Shown here piece after piece: positions 28,065 to 38,186 of a stretch of 64,000 nucleotides of DNA. Source of the DNA: a bacterium (lineage in GTDB: Bacteria > Planctomycetota > Planctomycetia > Pirellulales > Pirellulaceae); NCBI GenBank assembly GCA_016124445.1, contig WGNR01000008.1:42394-106393 (forward strand), written 5' to 3'. Numbering within the stretch: position 1 is the first letter of the stretch; each line of letters starts with the position of its first letter. The notes beneath the pieces were generated by a model. The model was given only the letters and a program-made list of their open reading frames with translations, ran no database searches and was not told where the DNA came from. Position numbers and translations under genes: made by a program.

Positions 28065-29423
28065 ATGCTTGCTCGCATCATCTTCTGGTCCATTACCGCC
28101 TCGTTGGCGGGCTTTCTGTTTGGGTTCGATACGGTTGTCATCTCAGGGGCTGAAAAGTCAATCCAGGGTCAGTGGCACCTTAGCGGCTTCACCCATGGCC
28201 TTGTGACTAGCGCCGCCCTTTGGGGCACGGTAATCGGCTCGCTGATCGGTTTTTTGCCGACCGATCAATTCGGACGTAAGAAGACGCTACTCTCAATCGG
28301 CGTGCTTTATTTTGTTTCAGCGGTCTGGTCTGGCTTGGCAACCGGCCCGATGACCTTCATCATCGCTCGCTGGATTGGCGGCCTGGGAGTAGGCATATCG
28401 ACTGTAGCGGCGCCTCTCTACATCTCTGAAATCTCTCCGCCCAACAATCGGGGAAAACTGGCAGGGATGTTTCAATTCAACATCGTCTTCGGCATTCTGA
28501 TTGCTTACGTCTCTAATGCTCTTATTGCGTACTGGTTTGCTTCAACCATCCCCGAAGATCAGCCCAACGATGCCTGGCGGTGGATGTTAGCCATTGAGGC
28601 AATTCCTGCGTTGATTTACTCTTTGTTCTGCTTTGGGCTCACCGAAAGCCCTCGTTGGCTGATCACGCGCAAAGGCGATCGAGAAGCGGGTTTGGCGGTC
28701 CTTCGCTCCATCGTTCCAAGCGGATCGCTGGAACAAGCGGAAGAATTGGCTGACGATATCGTCGAGAGCGCCAAGCAATCTGGGCCGATTGACTCAGCGC
28801 ATTTGAAGCACTTGCGTTTACCAATGTTATTGGCCGTACTCATTGCGTTTTTTAACCAGCTATCCGGAATCAATGCGGTTCTCTACTTCGCGCCACGTAT
28901 TCTTGAAGAGACCGGGCTGGGCAAGGAAGACTCACTTACCGTCTCGATCGGCATCGGGATCGTTAACCTGATATTTACCTTTGCCGGCCTGGCTTTGATC
29001 GATTATCTGGGGCGACGCACGTTGATGATCGTCGGCTCGTTGGGCTATATCATCTCGCTTGGGGGCTGCGCTTTGGCCTTTTACTTCGGGTATCTGATCC
29101 TGGTGCCCCCGTTTCTATTTCTTTTCATCGCGTCACATGCCGTGGGACAAGGAGCCGTTATCTGGGTCTTCATTTCTGAAATCTTCCCGACCCGGTATCG
29201 GGCCATGGGTCAGGCCTTGGGTAGCTTCACGCATTGGTTCTTTGCGGCCACGTTGACGTTTGTATTTCCGATGATAATCGACGCGAAGGTACCCTCAGGC
29301 GTTATCTTTTCGATCTTCTGCGGCATGATGGTGCTACAACTTGTTTGGGTGATCACCATGATGCCCGAAACCAAAGGCGTACCGCTGGAGGAAATCGAAC
29401 GGCAACTAGGTGTTCACGAGTAA
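28065..29423 (+). CDS. MFS sugar porter
   Basis: Twelve-helix major facilitator of the sugar porter family (XylE/GalP/GLUT type), 452 residues, predicted inner-membrane proton-coupled sugar uptake. Signatures: FGFDTVVISGAEKSIQ in helix 1, D-x-FGRKK between helices 2 and 3, ARWIGGLGVGISTVAAPLYISEISPPNNRG, the mid-loop TESPRWLITRKGD, the QLSGINAVLYFAPRI helix-7 motif with the substrate Gln, and the C-terminal PETKGVPLEEIE. Several such porters carry D-xylose, but the substrate is not determined here. Divergent from ugd with 225 bases between; no specific operator seen. Its stop is 2 bases from the end of the converging MBL gene. Confidence 0.92.
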   Translation: MLARIIFWSITASLAGFLFGFDTVVISGAEKSIQGQWHLSGFTHGLVTSAALWGTVIGSLIGFLPTDQFGRKKTLLSIGVLYFVSAVWSGLATGPMTFIIARWIGGLGVGISTVAAPLYISEISPPNNRGKLAGMFQFNIVFGILIAYVSNALIAYWFASTIPEDQPNDAWRWMLAIEAIPALIYSLFCFGLTESPRWLITRKGDREAGLAVLRSIVPSGSLEQAEELADDIVESAKQSGPIDSAHLKHLRLPMLLAVLIAFFNQLSGINAVLYFAPRILEETGLGKEDSLTVSIGIGIVNLIFTFAGLALIDYLGRRTLMIVGSLGYIISLGGCALAFYFGYLILVPPFLFLFIASHAVGQGAVIWVFISEIFPTRYRAMGQALGSFTHWFFAATLTFVFPMIIDAKVPSGVIFSIFCGMMVLQLVWVITMMPETKGVPLEEIERQLGVHE

Positions 29424-29425
29424 AA

Positions 29426-30133
29426 CTAGCCGCCGGCGAATCGGATTCGTTCGTAAAGATCTTCCAGCCGCCGCAGATGGACATCAGGCGGACTATCGTC
29501 GCCATGATTGGGTAGCACGCCGGCCGGTTTCATCCCCAGCGCGACCCCAATACTGTGGACATTTTGCCGAGAATCGGTGTTGAAGATTTCAAGTGGCAAT
29601 CGGCCTCCGCTGCGATAGCTGACGAACAGATCGCCTGTGAATAATAATCGCGATTGCGGAAGCCAAAACCCCATGTGCCCTCGCGTATGCCCTGGTAAGT
29701 GAACGGCCTGAATGCTGGGATCCATCTCCAAACGATCGCCGTCGTTTAGCCAGTAATCAGGCACAAACCTTCGGTACCCTAGCGTTACACGTCCCAAGGC
29801 CTCCAGCCAGCCGGTCACGCGTGCCTTCCCTTCGTACTTTGGATGGCCAGCGAAGTGATCGGCATCGAGCCGCGCGCCTGCTACCCAGGCACCCGTCGTC
29901 CTGGCTAGGTACGAAACATTCAAAACGTGATCCAGGTGGCCATGCGTAACCAAGATTCCCTTCAAGGGCAGATCATTCCAATCTTGCTCGCGTAACGCTC
30001 GTTTCAGCAGACGAATTCCACCGATAAATCCTCCGTCGATCACATACAATCCCCCTTCTCCACGCATCACGTAGAAGTTGAGAGCAGGTGCTCGAACTTG
30101 CAGAATACCAGGGTGAAAAAGTCGCATGACCAT
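29426..30133 (-). CDS. MBL-fold metallo-hydrolase
   Basis: Beta-lactamase-fold zinc hydrolase of the glyoxalase II-like group. The metal motif THGHLDHV (H-x-H-x-D-H) and a second ligand region LPGHTRGHMGFWLP are intact, with FTGDLFVSYRSGG supplying the bridging Asp and NHGDDSPPDVH the last His. The frame opens from a TTG at 30160, but ATG codons at 30133 and 30127 are likelier starts (236 or 234 residues). Substrate unknown. It diverges from the TIGR01777 epimerase gene. Confidence 0.85.
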   Translation of the reverse strand: MVMRLFHPGILQVRAPALNFYVMRGEGGLYVIDGGFIGGIRLLKRALREQDWNDLPLKGILVTHGHLDHVLNVSYLARTTGAWVAGARLDADHFAGHPKYEGKARVTGWLEALGRVTLGYRRFVPDYWLNDGDRLEMDPSIQAVHLPGHTRGHMGFWLPQSRLLFTGDLFVSYRSGGRLPLEIFNTDSRQNVHSIGVALGMKPAGVLPNHGDDSPPDVHLRRLEDLYERIRFAGG

Positions 30134-30283
30134 GAAAGACAAAGGTTGAGAAGTGATCAACTTCCAACATAAAAGGCAACCAGCGGACGCGTAAGGTGAT
30201 TACCCAAGTTATCACCCGCAATCGATCGCGGTTACCAATGAAGATGGACATCCGCAGATGCTCAGCCACAGAAATAGTTAAAG

Positions 30284-31219
30284 ATGACCTCCAACAAGAG
30301 AATTGTGATTGCCGGCGGCAGTGGCTTTTTAGGGGTCTCGCTGGCACATTATCTTCACCAACGCGACTTTGAAATCACGGTACTTTCTCGAACGTCTCCA
30401 AAACCCTCGAGCCCCTGGCAGCATGTCCGCTGGGATGGACGCTCTTTAAATGATTGGTCCGTTTCGCTGAATGGTGCTGCTGGGCTGGTCAACCTGGCAG
30501 GCCGGACAGTCGACTGCATTAAATCACCCGAGCATAAGGACGAGATTCTGCGTTCTCGCATCGAATCGACCCGTGTATTGGGGCAGGCAATGCGAGCGAT
30601 TGAAAACCCTCCGCCGGTCTGGGTTCAGATGAGCACCGCCCATATCTATGGCGATCCATTAACTGTCGTTTGCAACGAAGACTCCGCTTTTGGGCTTGGC
30701 TTGGCCCCAACGGTCGGTCAGGCCTGGGAACAAGAATTTGAATCCGCCCGACTGCCTTCGCAGCGTGGAGTCATCTTACGGACAAGTTTCGTCGTGGGAC
30801 GCAATCGAGGCGCAGGTGGAGGAGCGATCGCGCGTTTGATTTGGCTCGCACGCATTGGCCTGGGAGGCCGCGTCGGAACCGGCAGACAAGGTTTCAGTTG
30901 GATCCACGAAACCGACATGAATCGACTTTTTGAGCGTGGCTTGGAAGATCCTCAAATGCGGGGAGCCTACATTACTTCGGCCCCCAATCCGGTTTCTCAG
31001 GCCGAATTCATGAAAACGCTACGAGTGGCGGCTGGCATGCCGATTGGTCTCCCGGCGTTTGCCTGGATGGTCCGGATCGGGGCTCCCTTGATCATGCGTA
31101 CCGATCCTGAACTGGCACTGCTGGGACGCTATGTTGTTTCCAAGCGATTGGCAGAAGAAGGATTTGAATTTCAGTTTCCTGACGTCGAACCAGCCCTGAA
31201 CGACTTGTTACGGAAATGA
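30284..31219 (+). CDS. TIGR01777-family NAD-dependent epimerase-like protein (YfcH/SulA-like)
   Basis: Atypical SDR of the TIGR01777 family (DUF1731 C-terminus), 311 residues, about family length. N-terminal dinucleotide motif [17 protein letters not shown], then [46 protein letters not shown] and the Gly-rich [21 protein letters not shown]. The terminal domain has [12 protein letters not shown] and the usual ending region. Reaction unknown. Its stop lies one base from the end of the converging LamG gene. Confidence 0.88.
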   Translation: MTSNKRIVIAGGSGFLGVSLAHYLHQRDFEITVLSRTSPKPSSPWQHVRWDGRSLNDWSVSLNGAAGLVNLAGRTVDCIKSPEHKDEILRSRIESTRVLGQAMRAIENPPPVWVQMSTAHIYGDPLTVVCNEDSAFGLGLAPTVGQAWEQEFESARLPSQRGVILRTSFVVGRNRGAGGGAIARLIWLARIGLGGRVGTGRQGFSWIHETDMNRLFERGLEDPQMRGAYITSAPNPVSQAEFMKTLRVAAGMPIGLPAFAWMVRIGAPLIMRTDPELALLGRYVVSKRLAEEGFEFQFPDVEPALNDLLRK

Positions 31220-31220
31220 T

Positions 31221-33746
31221 CTACTGAACTTCCACCCAGCTCAAAACACGCACTCCCGTCACCACTCCGGCAGTGCTAAGCGCTTCAATCTCGGCCGGAC
31301 ATAGGGCACGACGGTAAATTCGTACGTCGTCGACGCTTCCGTGTAGGTTATCTCCGGATGGAGCAAACACCCCTTCGCCGATCTTGAAGTCATAGCTACT
31401 ACTTCCGTAGGAAGAGTAAACTGTTTTGCTGTACGATTGGACCTCCACTCCATCGATGTAGACAGCAACCTTGGTACCGTCGCCAACGGCCGCGACGTGA
31501 GTCCAGCGACCAGTCGAGAAAACACCCGCTTGATAAAGATACCCGCCACCAGATGTCCACAGATGGACCTGGTTGGTCGCTCCATTGATCCCGAATTCAA
31601 TCACGTCGTTTTGCCCGAAGAACGACTGGTTGTAATCGAGTGTGTCCAGTTTCACCCAACCGGCGATCGTGAATTGCGTCAGGTTGTTCAACAGACTTCC
31701 TGAGGTAGAGACGGACTGCGACGTGCCGTTCAAATAGACAGCGGTTCCAAACTCGGAGGAATTCGGGCTGCTCACGCCCAGCGTAGGCGAACCGTAGTAG
31801 TAGGCATCATTGCCTGCCAGACTGGCATCGTACGCAACGGAACCACTGGTCTCATCGAGCTGGTAATGCGCGATGACTCCAGCCAACTCGACAATTTCTT
31901 CCGGTAAAATCTCGCGATTGTAGATCCGAAAGTCACGCAGCGATCCTTTCCAGTACTGGCTCGATCCAGTTCTAGTTCCGAACGAGAGAATCCCTGCGGA
32001 TTGCTTGGTCATGTCGTTCGCCGAGACGCCGCTCTTATGCAGTTCGCCATCGATATAGATGGCGTAGGTGTCATCCGTGGTGTCGTAGGTCGCCACCATG
32101 TGATACCACTTGGCGCTATCGCTTAGCCCCTCGTTCGTGTAGAAACCACCGCTGAAGCTATCAGAACTGACATCGCAGTAGACAACTCCGGTCGCTTCCT
32201 GACGCATTTCAAAGTCGTCTTCAATTCCCCACAAACGCCTCAATGTTGAAGAAGGATCTTCCGACTGAAACCAAAACGCAATCGTTCCTTTCTCCGGCGG
32301 ATCGACAGTTGTCCCCGTCGTGGCAACGTCAGATGCACCGTCGAAATGCAGTACCGTATTGCCGGAGCAATCGCTCGACCAATTCGCCCCGCTGATCGTG
32401 GCATCGTTCTGATAGGCGGTACTGTCGTTGGCCGTGCTGCCGTATCCCTCATCGAACTTCCAATGGCCCACCAGCCCGTAGATCTCTGCGATTTCCTTCT
32501 CGGTAAGCTCGTAGTTGTAGACCCGGAAGTCATCGATGGTGCCATCGAAGTGTTCCGACGCCCCAGTGCGCGTCCCCAAACTCAGGTAATTGGAACTCTG
32601 GCCCGATAATGAGGCCGAACCACTTTTGTCCAACTGTCCGTCAATGTAGACCTTGTACGTGTCGTTGGTCGCGTTGAAGATGGCGACGATGTGATACCAC
32701 TGCCCAATATTGTCGACCGGAACACTCGTCTCGAAACCGCCTGACGAGGCATTCCCGTCGATGTCAAAAGTAAGGATCCCGGTCGTTTCGAGGCGAGCTT
32801 CCCAGGTATCGGAAACACCAAAGGGCCGCTCGCGCGAATTGACAGCTGTGTCCCGCTTCATCCAAAACGCGACGCTGCCCGTTGAAGGTGGGCTGAAATA
32901 CGAATTGGACCGGGCATAGCTCGAGCCATTGAAATCAAGTGCTCCGTCCCGCGGACCAGTCGTCCAGGTCGGTGTCCCGTTCTGAAAAGATGCGGTGTGG
33001 CTATTACCCGACGAGTCGTTAATTGTGGTTCCGCTCCCTTCGTCGAGTTTCCAATGTAGGTAGAGCGAACCCGTTTGGGCAGCCCATTCGATAGCTTGCT
33101 GCACCAGCGTCTTGCCATTGCTGTTCAGGTACGACCATGAAAACGCATCCCCGGCAATCGGCAGGCGAACGCGCCGCCCCGCCGCGGTGGAATTTCCCGA
33201 GATCGTATTGGCAAGCGCGCCGCCTGCTTCGATTGTCGCGGTTGTGACTTTACCGCTGCTGCTGGTCCGGGCCCAGACGTTCAAGCCTGGTGCCAGGTTG
33301 CCTTGCATTTCGGTAAGCGGCTGATTGTTGGACGTGATGGTGTAATAACTGCTTGAAGAAACGAGGTAAATTTGGGTAGCACTTCGCTCGGTGCCAGGTG
33401 AATCAGAGAACCCAAAATCATCGTCGAGAAAATTCTCTTCGTTCACGACCCCAATCGTTACCAGACGAAGCTTGGTGCCAAGCGTTGCGCTATCGGTTTC
33501 TTCCGAGACGTAAGCAACGTCCGCGGAACTTGCTGCGGAATTGATATTCGATTGGTAGTCGCCTGACCAAACAGTAGTGACGGTATAACCCCAAGACTGA
33601 AACGTTGACCGCCGGGCCGACTCTTCGCTGGTTAAGTACCCATTATTGGCAGTCACCAGAAGAAGCTTGAGAGCAAACGCATCGCTCACCAAAGACCCCC
33701 AAACGGCAACCATCATGGCAAGCAGAACCAGACGCGAGCATTTCAT
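31221..33746 (-). CDS. Secreted protein with ThuA-like N-domain and three LamG domains
   Basis: 841 residues from the ATG at 33746, which has GGAAG seven bases upstream; the frame continues to a TTG at 33791. A signal peptide (LVLLAMMVAVWGSLVSDAFA) leads into a ~200-residue domain starting LKLLLVTANNGYLTSEE, like the glutamine-amidotransferase-like/ThuA domains found in front of LamG arrays. Three laminin-G/concanavalin-like lectin domains follow, each opening with the same phrase (LHWKLDEGSGT, GHWKFDEGYGS, AHYQLDETSGS) and closing with DDFRVYN/RDFRIYN/DDVRIYR. It is probably a surface or secreted carbohydrate-binding protein. No anchor or PEP-CTERM tail is visible. Confidence 0.85.
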   Translation of the reverse strand: MKCSRLVLLAMMVAVWGSLVSDAFALKLLLVTANNGYLTSEESARRSTFQSWGYTVTTVWSGDYQSNINSAASSADVAYVSEETDSATLGTKLRLVTIGVVNEENFLDDDFGFSDSPGTERSATQIYLVSSSSYYTITSNNQPLTEMQGNLAPGLNVWARTSSSGKVTTATIEAGGALANTISGNSTAAGRRVRLPIAGDAFSWSYLNSNGKTLVQQAIEWAAQTGSLYLHWKLDEGSGTTINDSSGNSHTASFQNGTPTWTTGPRDGALDFNGSSYARSNSYFSPPSTGSVAFWMKRDTAVNSRERPFGVSDTWEARLETTGILTFDIDGNASSGGFETSVPVDNIGQWYHIVAIFNATNDTYKVYIDGQLDKSGSASLSGQSSNYLSLGTRTGASEHFDGTIDDFRVYNYELTEKEIAEIYGLVGHWKFDEGYGSTANDSTAYQNDATISGANWSSDCSGNTVLHFDGASDVATTGTTVDPPEKGTIAFWFQSEDPSSTLRRLWGIEDDFEMRQEATGVVYCDVSSDSFSGGFYTNEGLSDSAKWYHMVATYDTTDDTYAIYIDGELHKSGVSANDMTKQSAGILSFGTRTGSSQYWKGSLRDFRIYNREILPEEIVELAGVIAHYQLDETSGSVAYDASLAGNDAYYYGSPTLGVSSPNSSEFGTAVYLNGTSQSVSTSGSLLNNLTQFTIAGWVKLDTLDYNQSFFGQNDVIEFGINGATNQVHLWTSGGGYLYQAGVFSTGRWTHVAAVGDGTKVAVYIDGVEVQSYSKTVYSSYGSSSYDFKIGEGVFAPSGDNLHGSVDDVRIYRRALCPAEIEALSTAGVVTGVRVLSWVEVQ

Positions 33747-33908
33747 GATTGGGCTTCCGCAGATCAATAACTTCAGGAGGTAGCGAAACAAATATAGTCC
33801 AGGTCCTCAAAGATAGGTCAGCCAGTCAGCAATTCAAATCATCACAATCGATACCATCGGTTCAAATAGTTCGATTTCCAGCAGGATCGACGATTCTCGA
33901 CAGCCCAC

Positions 33909-33945
33909 GAAAAAACCGCCTGGGCAAACAATTGCCTCAGGCGGT
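33909..33945 (-). terminator. Rho-independent terminator after the choice-of-anchor I gene
   Basis: On the minus strand ACCGCCTG...CAGGCGGT, with inner GGCA/TGCC pairing, forms a long stem followed by six T residues. It lies about 40 bases after the stop at 33982 and upstream of the LamG gene, separating the two units. Confidence 0.85.
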
Positions 33946-33981
33946 CTTTGATTGATTCAACAAGATCAATGGACATGCGAA

Positions 33982-35547
33982 CTAGTCGTTCAGCAAACCA
34001 GAAAACAAGCCGCCAACTCGCTTGATACGGAACATGGTGGCGGTGCCGCTGACTTCGTGCGAGACCAGAATCGCTGGCTCCGTGAACGGGCTGGCGCCGC
34101 GCGGAATGAAGTCGATACCTTCCGGCGAGGCATCCAGTTCGTTGCGGATGTACTGCAGGTACTCCGGGTCAAAAGGATTGCTCATGTCGTACATGAACAC
34201 ACCGCTGACGCGTTCCATCCCGATGAACACCAACGTCGTCCCCAGGTCGTGACCGATGTCCAGGGCTTCCGGTTCGGGCCCCTTGTCATCGCTCCGCTTG
34301 TCGAACTCGTCGGGATCGTTGTCCTGCGAGTTAAACAGATCCGGAATTTCGGCGGCGGTGATTTGCTCGAAGTCGTTCCCATTGTCAAAAACCTGCAGCG
34401 TGTCGCCAAATGGCGTGAAATACCAGATCGAGAATGATCGGGCACCGTAGCTGTAGATCTCTTCATATTCGTCGTTATTATCGGCATCGCCATTGGCAAT
34501 CGTCGTCTTCAATCGGCCCAGGTTTTCCTTATCCTGCAGCGCGGCCGCATCAGGAAACGCATCAGCATCGAGCGTCAGATCTTCAACGCGTACTTCTTCC
34601 GAAAAGCCATCGTAATCACGGGAATCGCCTTCGTTGGCGGTCGCAATCAGCGTGAAACCGAGGAAGTTGGTCGAAGCAATCGAATCCGGCATGTACATAC
34701 CCTTGGTCGGGTGGGTCTGAATGTTGATCGCATCGTCCTTATCCGAAGCATCAAATGCATTCTTGGCCAGCGTATGATCTTTGAATCCCAGCGGGTTGAT
34801 CGAAAGAATCTTCTTGGCAGGAATGCTGACTACGGCGATAGCGTTGTTTTCCTGGCAGCCCACGTAGGCCGTTTTCGAGTTGGCCGAAACCGCGATATAT
34901 TCCGGTTCCATGTCCATGGCAACACTGGCACCTGGGCCAAAGATACGCACGCCAGCCGCCTTCAGGTCAGCTTCTTCGGCATTGAACGACTCGAAGCCTG
35001 CTTCGTAGACCTCGGGGTTCGACGGATCGGTAACGTCGATAATCGAAACCGAACCGACCGGATCGATCGTGTAGTCGTCGTTGGGTTCCCCTTCGTTGGC
35101 CACCAGAACGTAGTTGCCATCCGGCGTAAAGGTGCACATATCAGGCAGATAGCCAGATTCCGGCTCGGAAAGCACCGAGTAATCTTCGGCATCGACCAGC
35201 ATAATCTTGCCTCGCACGCCGGTGTCGGAGCCTTCGACCGCAATGGCAACCAGGCCATCGTGAGCCGAAACGCTATTCACTTTGCCGGCCGGAATCGAAT
35301 AGAGCAAATCGCCTGTGACGGCATCAAGGACGTCAACCGTGTCGTCGTTGATGTTGGTCAGGAAGACCTTTTTGGTTGCGGCATCGTAGGTGCCAATTTC
35401 CGACGAACCTTCGCCGGCAGCAGCCGTGTAACGCCACTCTTCAACCAGTTGGGGCGTTCCAAACAAAAACTCGAGAGGCCCAGCGAGCGTCACTTGAGCA
35501 GAAACAAGGGAGGCCAGGATGGCCAGACTAAGAGAATACAACTTCAT
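33982..35547 (-). CDS. Secreted choice-of-anchor I family beta-propeller protein
   Basis: 521 residues from the ATG at 35547 (AAGGA seven bases upstream; the open frame extends to 35664 without family character). The signal peptide is KLYSLSLAILASLVSAQVTLA. The body is a beta-propeller of the 'choice-of-anchor I' family: repeated blades such as KVNSVSAHDGLVAIAVEG, CTFTPDGNYVLVANEGEPND, GSVSIIDVTDP, TAYVGCQENNAIAVVSI, IATANEGDSRDYDGFSEEVRV and the final PEALDIG...VFIGMERVSGVFMYD...SPEGIDFIP. Members occur with various C-terminal sorting signals; none is seen here. Extracellular, function unproven; some relatives are linked with phosphatase or nuclease neighbours. Confidence 0.88.
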   Translation of the reverse strand: MKLYSLSLAILASLVSAQVTLAGPLEFLFGTPQLVEEWRYTAAAGEGSSEIGTYDAATKKVFLTNINDDTVDVLDAVTGDLLYSIPAGKVNSVSAHDGLVAIAVEGSDTGVRGKIMLVDAEDYSVLSEPESGYLPDMCTFTPDGNYVLVANEGEPNDDYTIDPVGSVSIIDVTDPSNPEVYEAGFESFNAEEADLKAAGVRIFGPGASVAMDMEPEYIAVSANSKTAYVGCQENNAIAVVSIPAKKILSINPLGFKDHTLAKNAFDASDKDDAINIQTHPTKGMYMPDSIASTNFLGFTLIATANEGDSRDYDGFSEEVRVEDLTLDADAFPDAAALQDKENLGRLKTTIANGDADNNDEYEEIYSYGARSFSIWYFTPFGDTLQVFDNGNDFEQITAAEIPDLFNSQDNDPDEFDKRSDDKGPEPEALDIGHDLGTTLVFIGMERVSGVFMYDMSNPFDPEYLQYIRNELDASPEGIDFIPRGASPFTEPAILVSHEVSGTATMFRIKRVGGLFSGLLND

Positions 35548-35738
35548 CAATTGGTCCTTCAACAGTGGGGTTCGAAGTGGACAATAAACCGCACAGTTTC
35601 CCCAAAATTGTTGATAATCGATGAAGGCCGAATGAATAACGGAATATTGAAGAGGACGAGCCATACGACTCGCCTTAACAGATCAAAGGACCTTGGTTCG
35701 TTGGAATTCGGCATGTTAAAGTTTTGGGATTTAATCCG

Positions 35739-36755
35739 ATGAGCATTCACGAATCTTCCTATCTTCGTATGGCGGAGGCCGCCTCGCAGCTCGTGGAACC
35801 GAACGAGAGTTGGTCAGATGGTGACGTGCCGCTCGCGACGTTGCGTCATTATGTATTCACAAACCTTTCACATCTCGAAACAGCTCGGGCATGTCTCGGG
35901 CTCGATTGCCACGTTCCTTTGGAATACGAGGTCGATTTTATCGAGAAGAACCTACCGAACTTTCAGCACCTGAGAATACTTGCCCGCGTCTTCCGCGTTG
36001 AGGGATCGCTTTACGCTCGCGAGGAACAATACGAAAAGGTCGCGAGTGTTGGCATCGACCTGCTGGAACTTGCCAACGCCACCGGACGAGGCGGTCTGAA
36101 GGTTGACTACTTGGTCGGGATTGGCTTCAGTAATGCAGGAATAGACCTACTTAGATCGTCAAGGACTCACTACGACCAAACAACGCGAGATCGTTTGATT
36201 CGGGCTTTGCCAATAGTCGAATCGCAGCGAGAAACGCTGGATACCGTGACCGAGCGAGATCACCAGTGGGAAATCGCTGTCGATTACCCGAAGGATTCTG
36301 ACGAAGACTGGGATATCGAACTACCAGCGGAAACTCCAGAAGAGGAAGAAGAAGCCAAGCAACTCATCGCTTATTTGAAAGAATTAGCAGTTCCCGAAGT
36401 GAAACAGTCATTTGAGGAAGAGTCGGAATATCGAGCACTCGCGATGATGAGACTTCTGACAATTGACCTGGCGATTCGTTCCTATCACGAACAGATAGGT
36501 TCGTTTCCCCAAAACCTCCAACAACTGGCGTCTGGCATCCTGAATGAAATCCCACTCGACCCGTTCACCGGTGAAGACTTCATTTACCGTGTTCGATATC
36601 AAGATATTCTTTGGCAAGCCCCGATTGATTTTTTGTTGTATTCACCTGGGCCAATGAAGATCGATCACGGAGGAAGTTTTGGTGTCCCAGCGATGGTCGC
36701 GCTTGGCGAGGCAGATCTGGGCCTCGACTATTTCGACTACTTCCCCAAGGAGTAA
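35739..36755 (+). CDS. Hypothetical soluble protein with helical repeats and a pseudopilin-like tail motif
   Basis: 338 residues from the ATG at 35739 (an upstream TTG at 35724 is also in frame). I do not recognise the family. It has no signal peptide or TM segment. The first ~200 residues are helical (LRILARVFRVEGSLYAREEQYEKVASVGIDLLELAN resembles a TPR-like pair). A Glu-rich stretch (ETPEEEEEAKQ) is followed by LTIDLAIRSYHEQIGSFPQNLQQLASGILNEIPLDPFTGEDFIYRV. This resembles the 'YP.sL..L...ylp..P.DPf.g.p..Y' phrase of planctomycete pseudopilin-like and tissue-turnover proteins. Composition is less GC-rich than the neighbours. Alone between two minus-strand genes. Confidence 0.65.
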   Translation: MSIHESSYLRMAEAASQLVEPNESWSDGDVPLATLRHYVFTNLSHLETARACLGLDCHVPLEYEVDFIEKNLPNFQHLRILARVFRVEGSLYAREEQYEKVASVGIDLLELANATGRGGLKVDYLVGIGFSNAGIDLLRSSRTHYDQTTRDRLIRALPIVESQRETLDTVTERDHQWEIAVDYPKDSDEDWDIELPAETPEEEEEAKQLIAYLKELAVPEVKQSFEEESEYRALAMMRLLTIDLAIRSYHEQIGSFPQNLQQLASGILNEIPLDPFTGEDFIYRVRYQDILWQAPIDFLLYSPGPMKIDHGGSFGVPAMVALGEADLGLDYFDYFPKE

Positions 36756-36776
36756 CAGCCAAGCGGCGAGAAGCAA

Positions 36777-38048
36777 CTACCAGAACTTCCACCAAGGCTT
36801 CTTCTGTTTCGCTTGCTTCATCTTCTGCCTCTTCTCATTCATCATCTTGTGGAGCATTCCGACTGCCTCGTCCATGGTCTCGTTGCTGACGCCGCGTTCC
36901 GGCACAACACAGGGATACATACTCGTTCCGGGAAGTTTTTCAGGTGTAACGCCGTTTTGCAGCGCATTCAAAAGTGCTTGCGATTCGGCGTTGTAGTACG
37001 CCAGGGCCTGCCACTTTTCGTCGGGCAGTTTCTCTCGCATTACAGCGCCGATCGCTTTGGCTCGGCAGTAACCAGGCAGGGACATTAACGGGATATCGGT
37101 CTCGATCGTGCCATCGCGGCATGCGCGCAGGATGGTCGGGGAATAGTTGACCCCCAAATGTTCGAACTCCAACCGCCCGAATGCAATCGTCGAATACGCT
37201 TCAACTTCGTCGACGGTTTCAAGTTTAAAGCCTTCAGCCACCATCGCTTCCGTCAATGCTTCTACGTCATCGTATTCGGTGAAATGCTCACAGAAGAATT
37301 CGATCGTGCGGTCAAGTTCGGCTCGTTGCTGGACAACTGTCGAATTGCGGGGAAATTCGAACACGGCGAAACGAGTCATGTAGCCAAAGTTCGCTTGGCA
37401 GGGTGGACTTGGCCAATTGACATCTTTATGAGCCACTTCGTGCCCATCGATTTCCAACTCGCGACTCCAGCCATTTTCGCTAGTAAACAAGACCGTCGAC
37501 TTTGCCAGATGAACGCGTCGCGGTGCGGCCGACTCGTACGCATACCGAAACCACGGCATCGTGTCATCACCAGTCGGAGGGCGATCATCTCCCTCAAACC
37601 CTCGCATAATCGACGGCCCGACATAAGCCCTCAGGCCAGGCAAACCGTAGTCGCCAGAAACGTATCCTTCGTTCGGATCGCCATCAATCACGCCTGCCTG
37701 GCACGTCATACAGACCGGCTTATTGTCCAGAAAAGATCGGATCGGGCCGGCGACACAAGTCACCCACACAATGGCTGCCTCGCGAAGGGCCTTCTCTCGG
37801 TCGTCCCCCATGCCAAACACGCAGGCATCGAGGACTTCGTCATCGCAATCGTGCAAGGTCGCAAAGACATGACAATGGGCCATCCCAGGATCTTGTCTTT
37901 CCATCTCGTACACATCTGCTCGTAGCGTCACGCGACCATCGAACAGTTTTAACTGTTCTTCGATGAATTGCGTCCAACCACCAAGATCGCCTCCATGGGC
38001 GTTGATTCCTTCCTCGATGATTTCCAGCAGTCGATTCGCGTCAGACAC
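36777..38048 (-). CDS. Hypothetical cytosolic protein, possibly DUF6348 family
   Basis: 423 residues, no signal peptide or TM helix. The N-terminal half has LFDGRVTLRADVYEMERQDPGMAHCHVFATL, then a G-x-G-x-D-x-x-x-A-L-x-x-A pattern followed by WVTCVAGPIRSFLDNKPVCMTC, which to my memory resembles DUF6348. The middle (GWSRELEIDGHEV..., FGYMTRFAVFEFP) suggests a small beta domain, and the tail is Lys/Gln-rich, ending KKPWWKFW. Function unknown; the family call is tentative. It converges with the gene ending at 36755, 21 bases apart. Confidence 0.65.
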   Translation of the reverse strand: MSDANRLLEIIEEGINAHGGDLGGWTQFIEEQLKLFDGRVTLRADVYEMERQDPGMAHCHVFATLHDCDDEVLDACVFGMGDDREKALREAAIVWVTCVAGPIRSFLDNKPVCMTCQAGVIDGDPNEGYVSGDYGLPGLRAYVGPSIMRGFEGDDRPPTGDDTMPWFRYAYESAAPRRVHLAKSTVLFTSENGWSRELEIDGHEVAHKDVNWPSPPCQANFGYMTRFAVFEFPRNSTVVQQRAELDRTIEFFCEHFTEYDDVEALTEAMVAEGFKLETVDEVEAYSTIAFGRLEFEHLGVNYSPTILRACRDGTIETDIPLMSLPGYCRAKAIGAVMREKLPDEKWQALAYYNAESQALLNALQNGVTPEKLPGTSMYPCVVPERGVSNETMDEAVGMLHKMMNEKRQKMKQAKQKKPWWKFW

Positions 38049-38186
38049 GTTTCAGAATCCTAACGACGAGAAATAGATCTTCAGCGGAAAAGCAACTAAT
38101 CACGATAACGAATATCGAGCCCGGATTGCAAAGAATCAATCAAGAGTTCGGCAAAACTAAACAAGAACGCCTGACATGCCCTGCCG

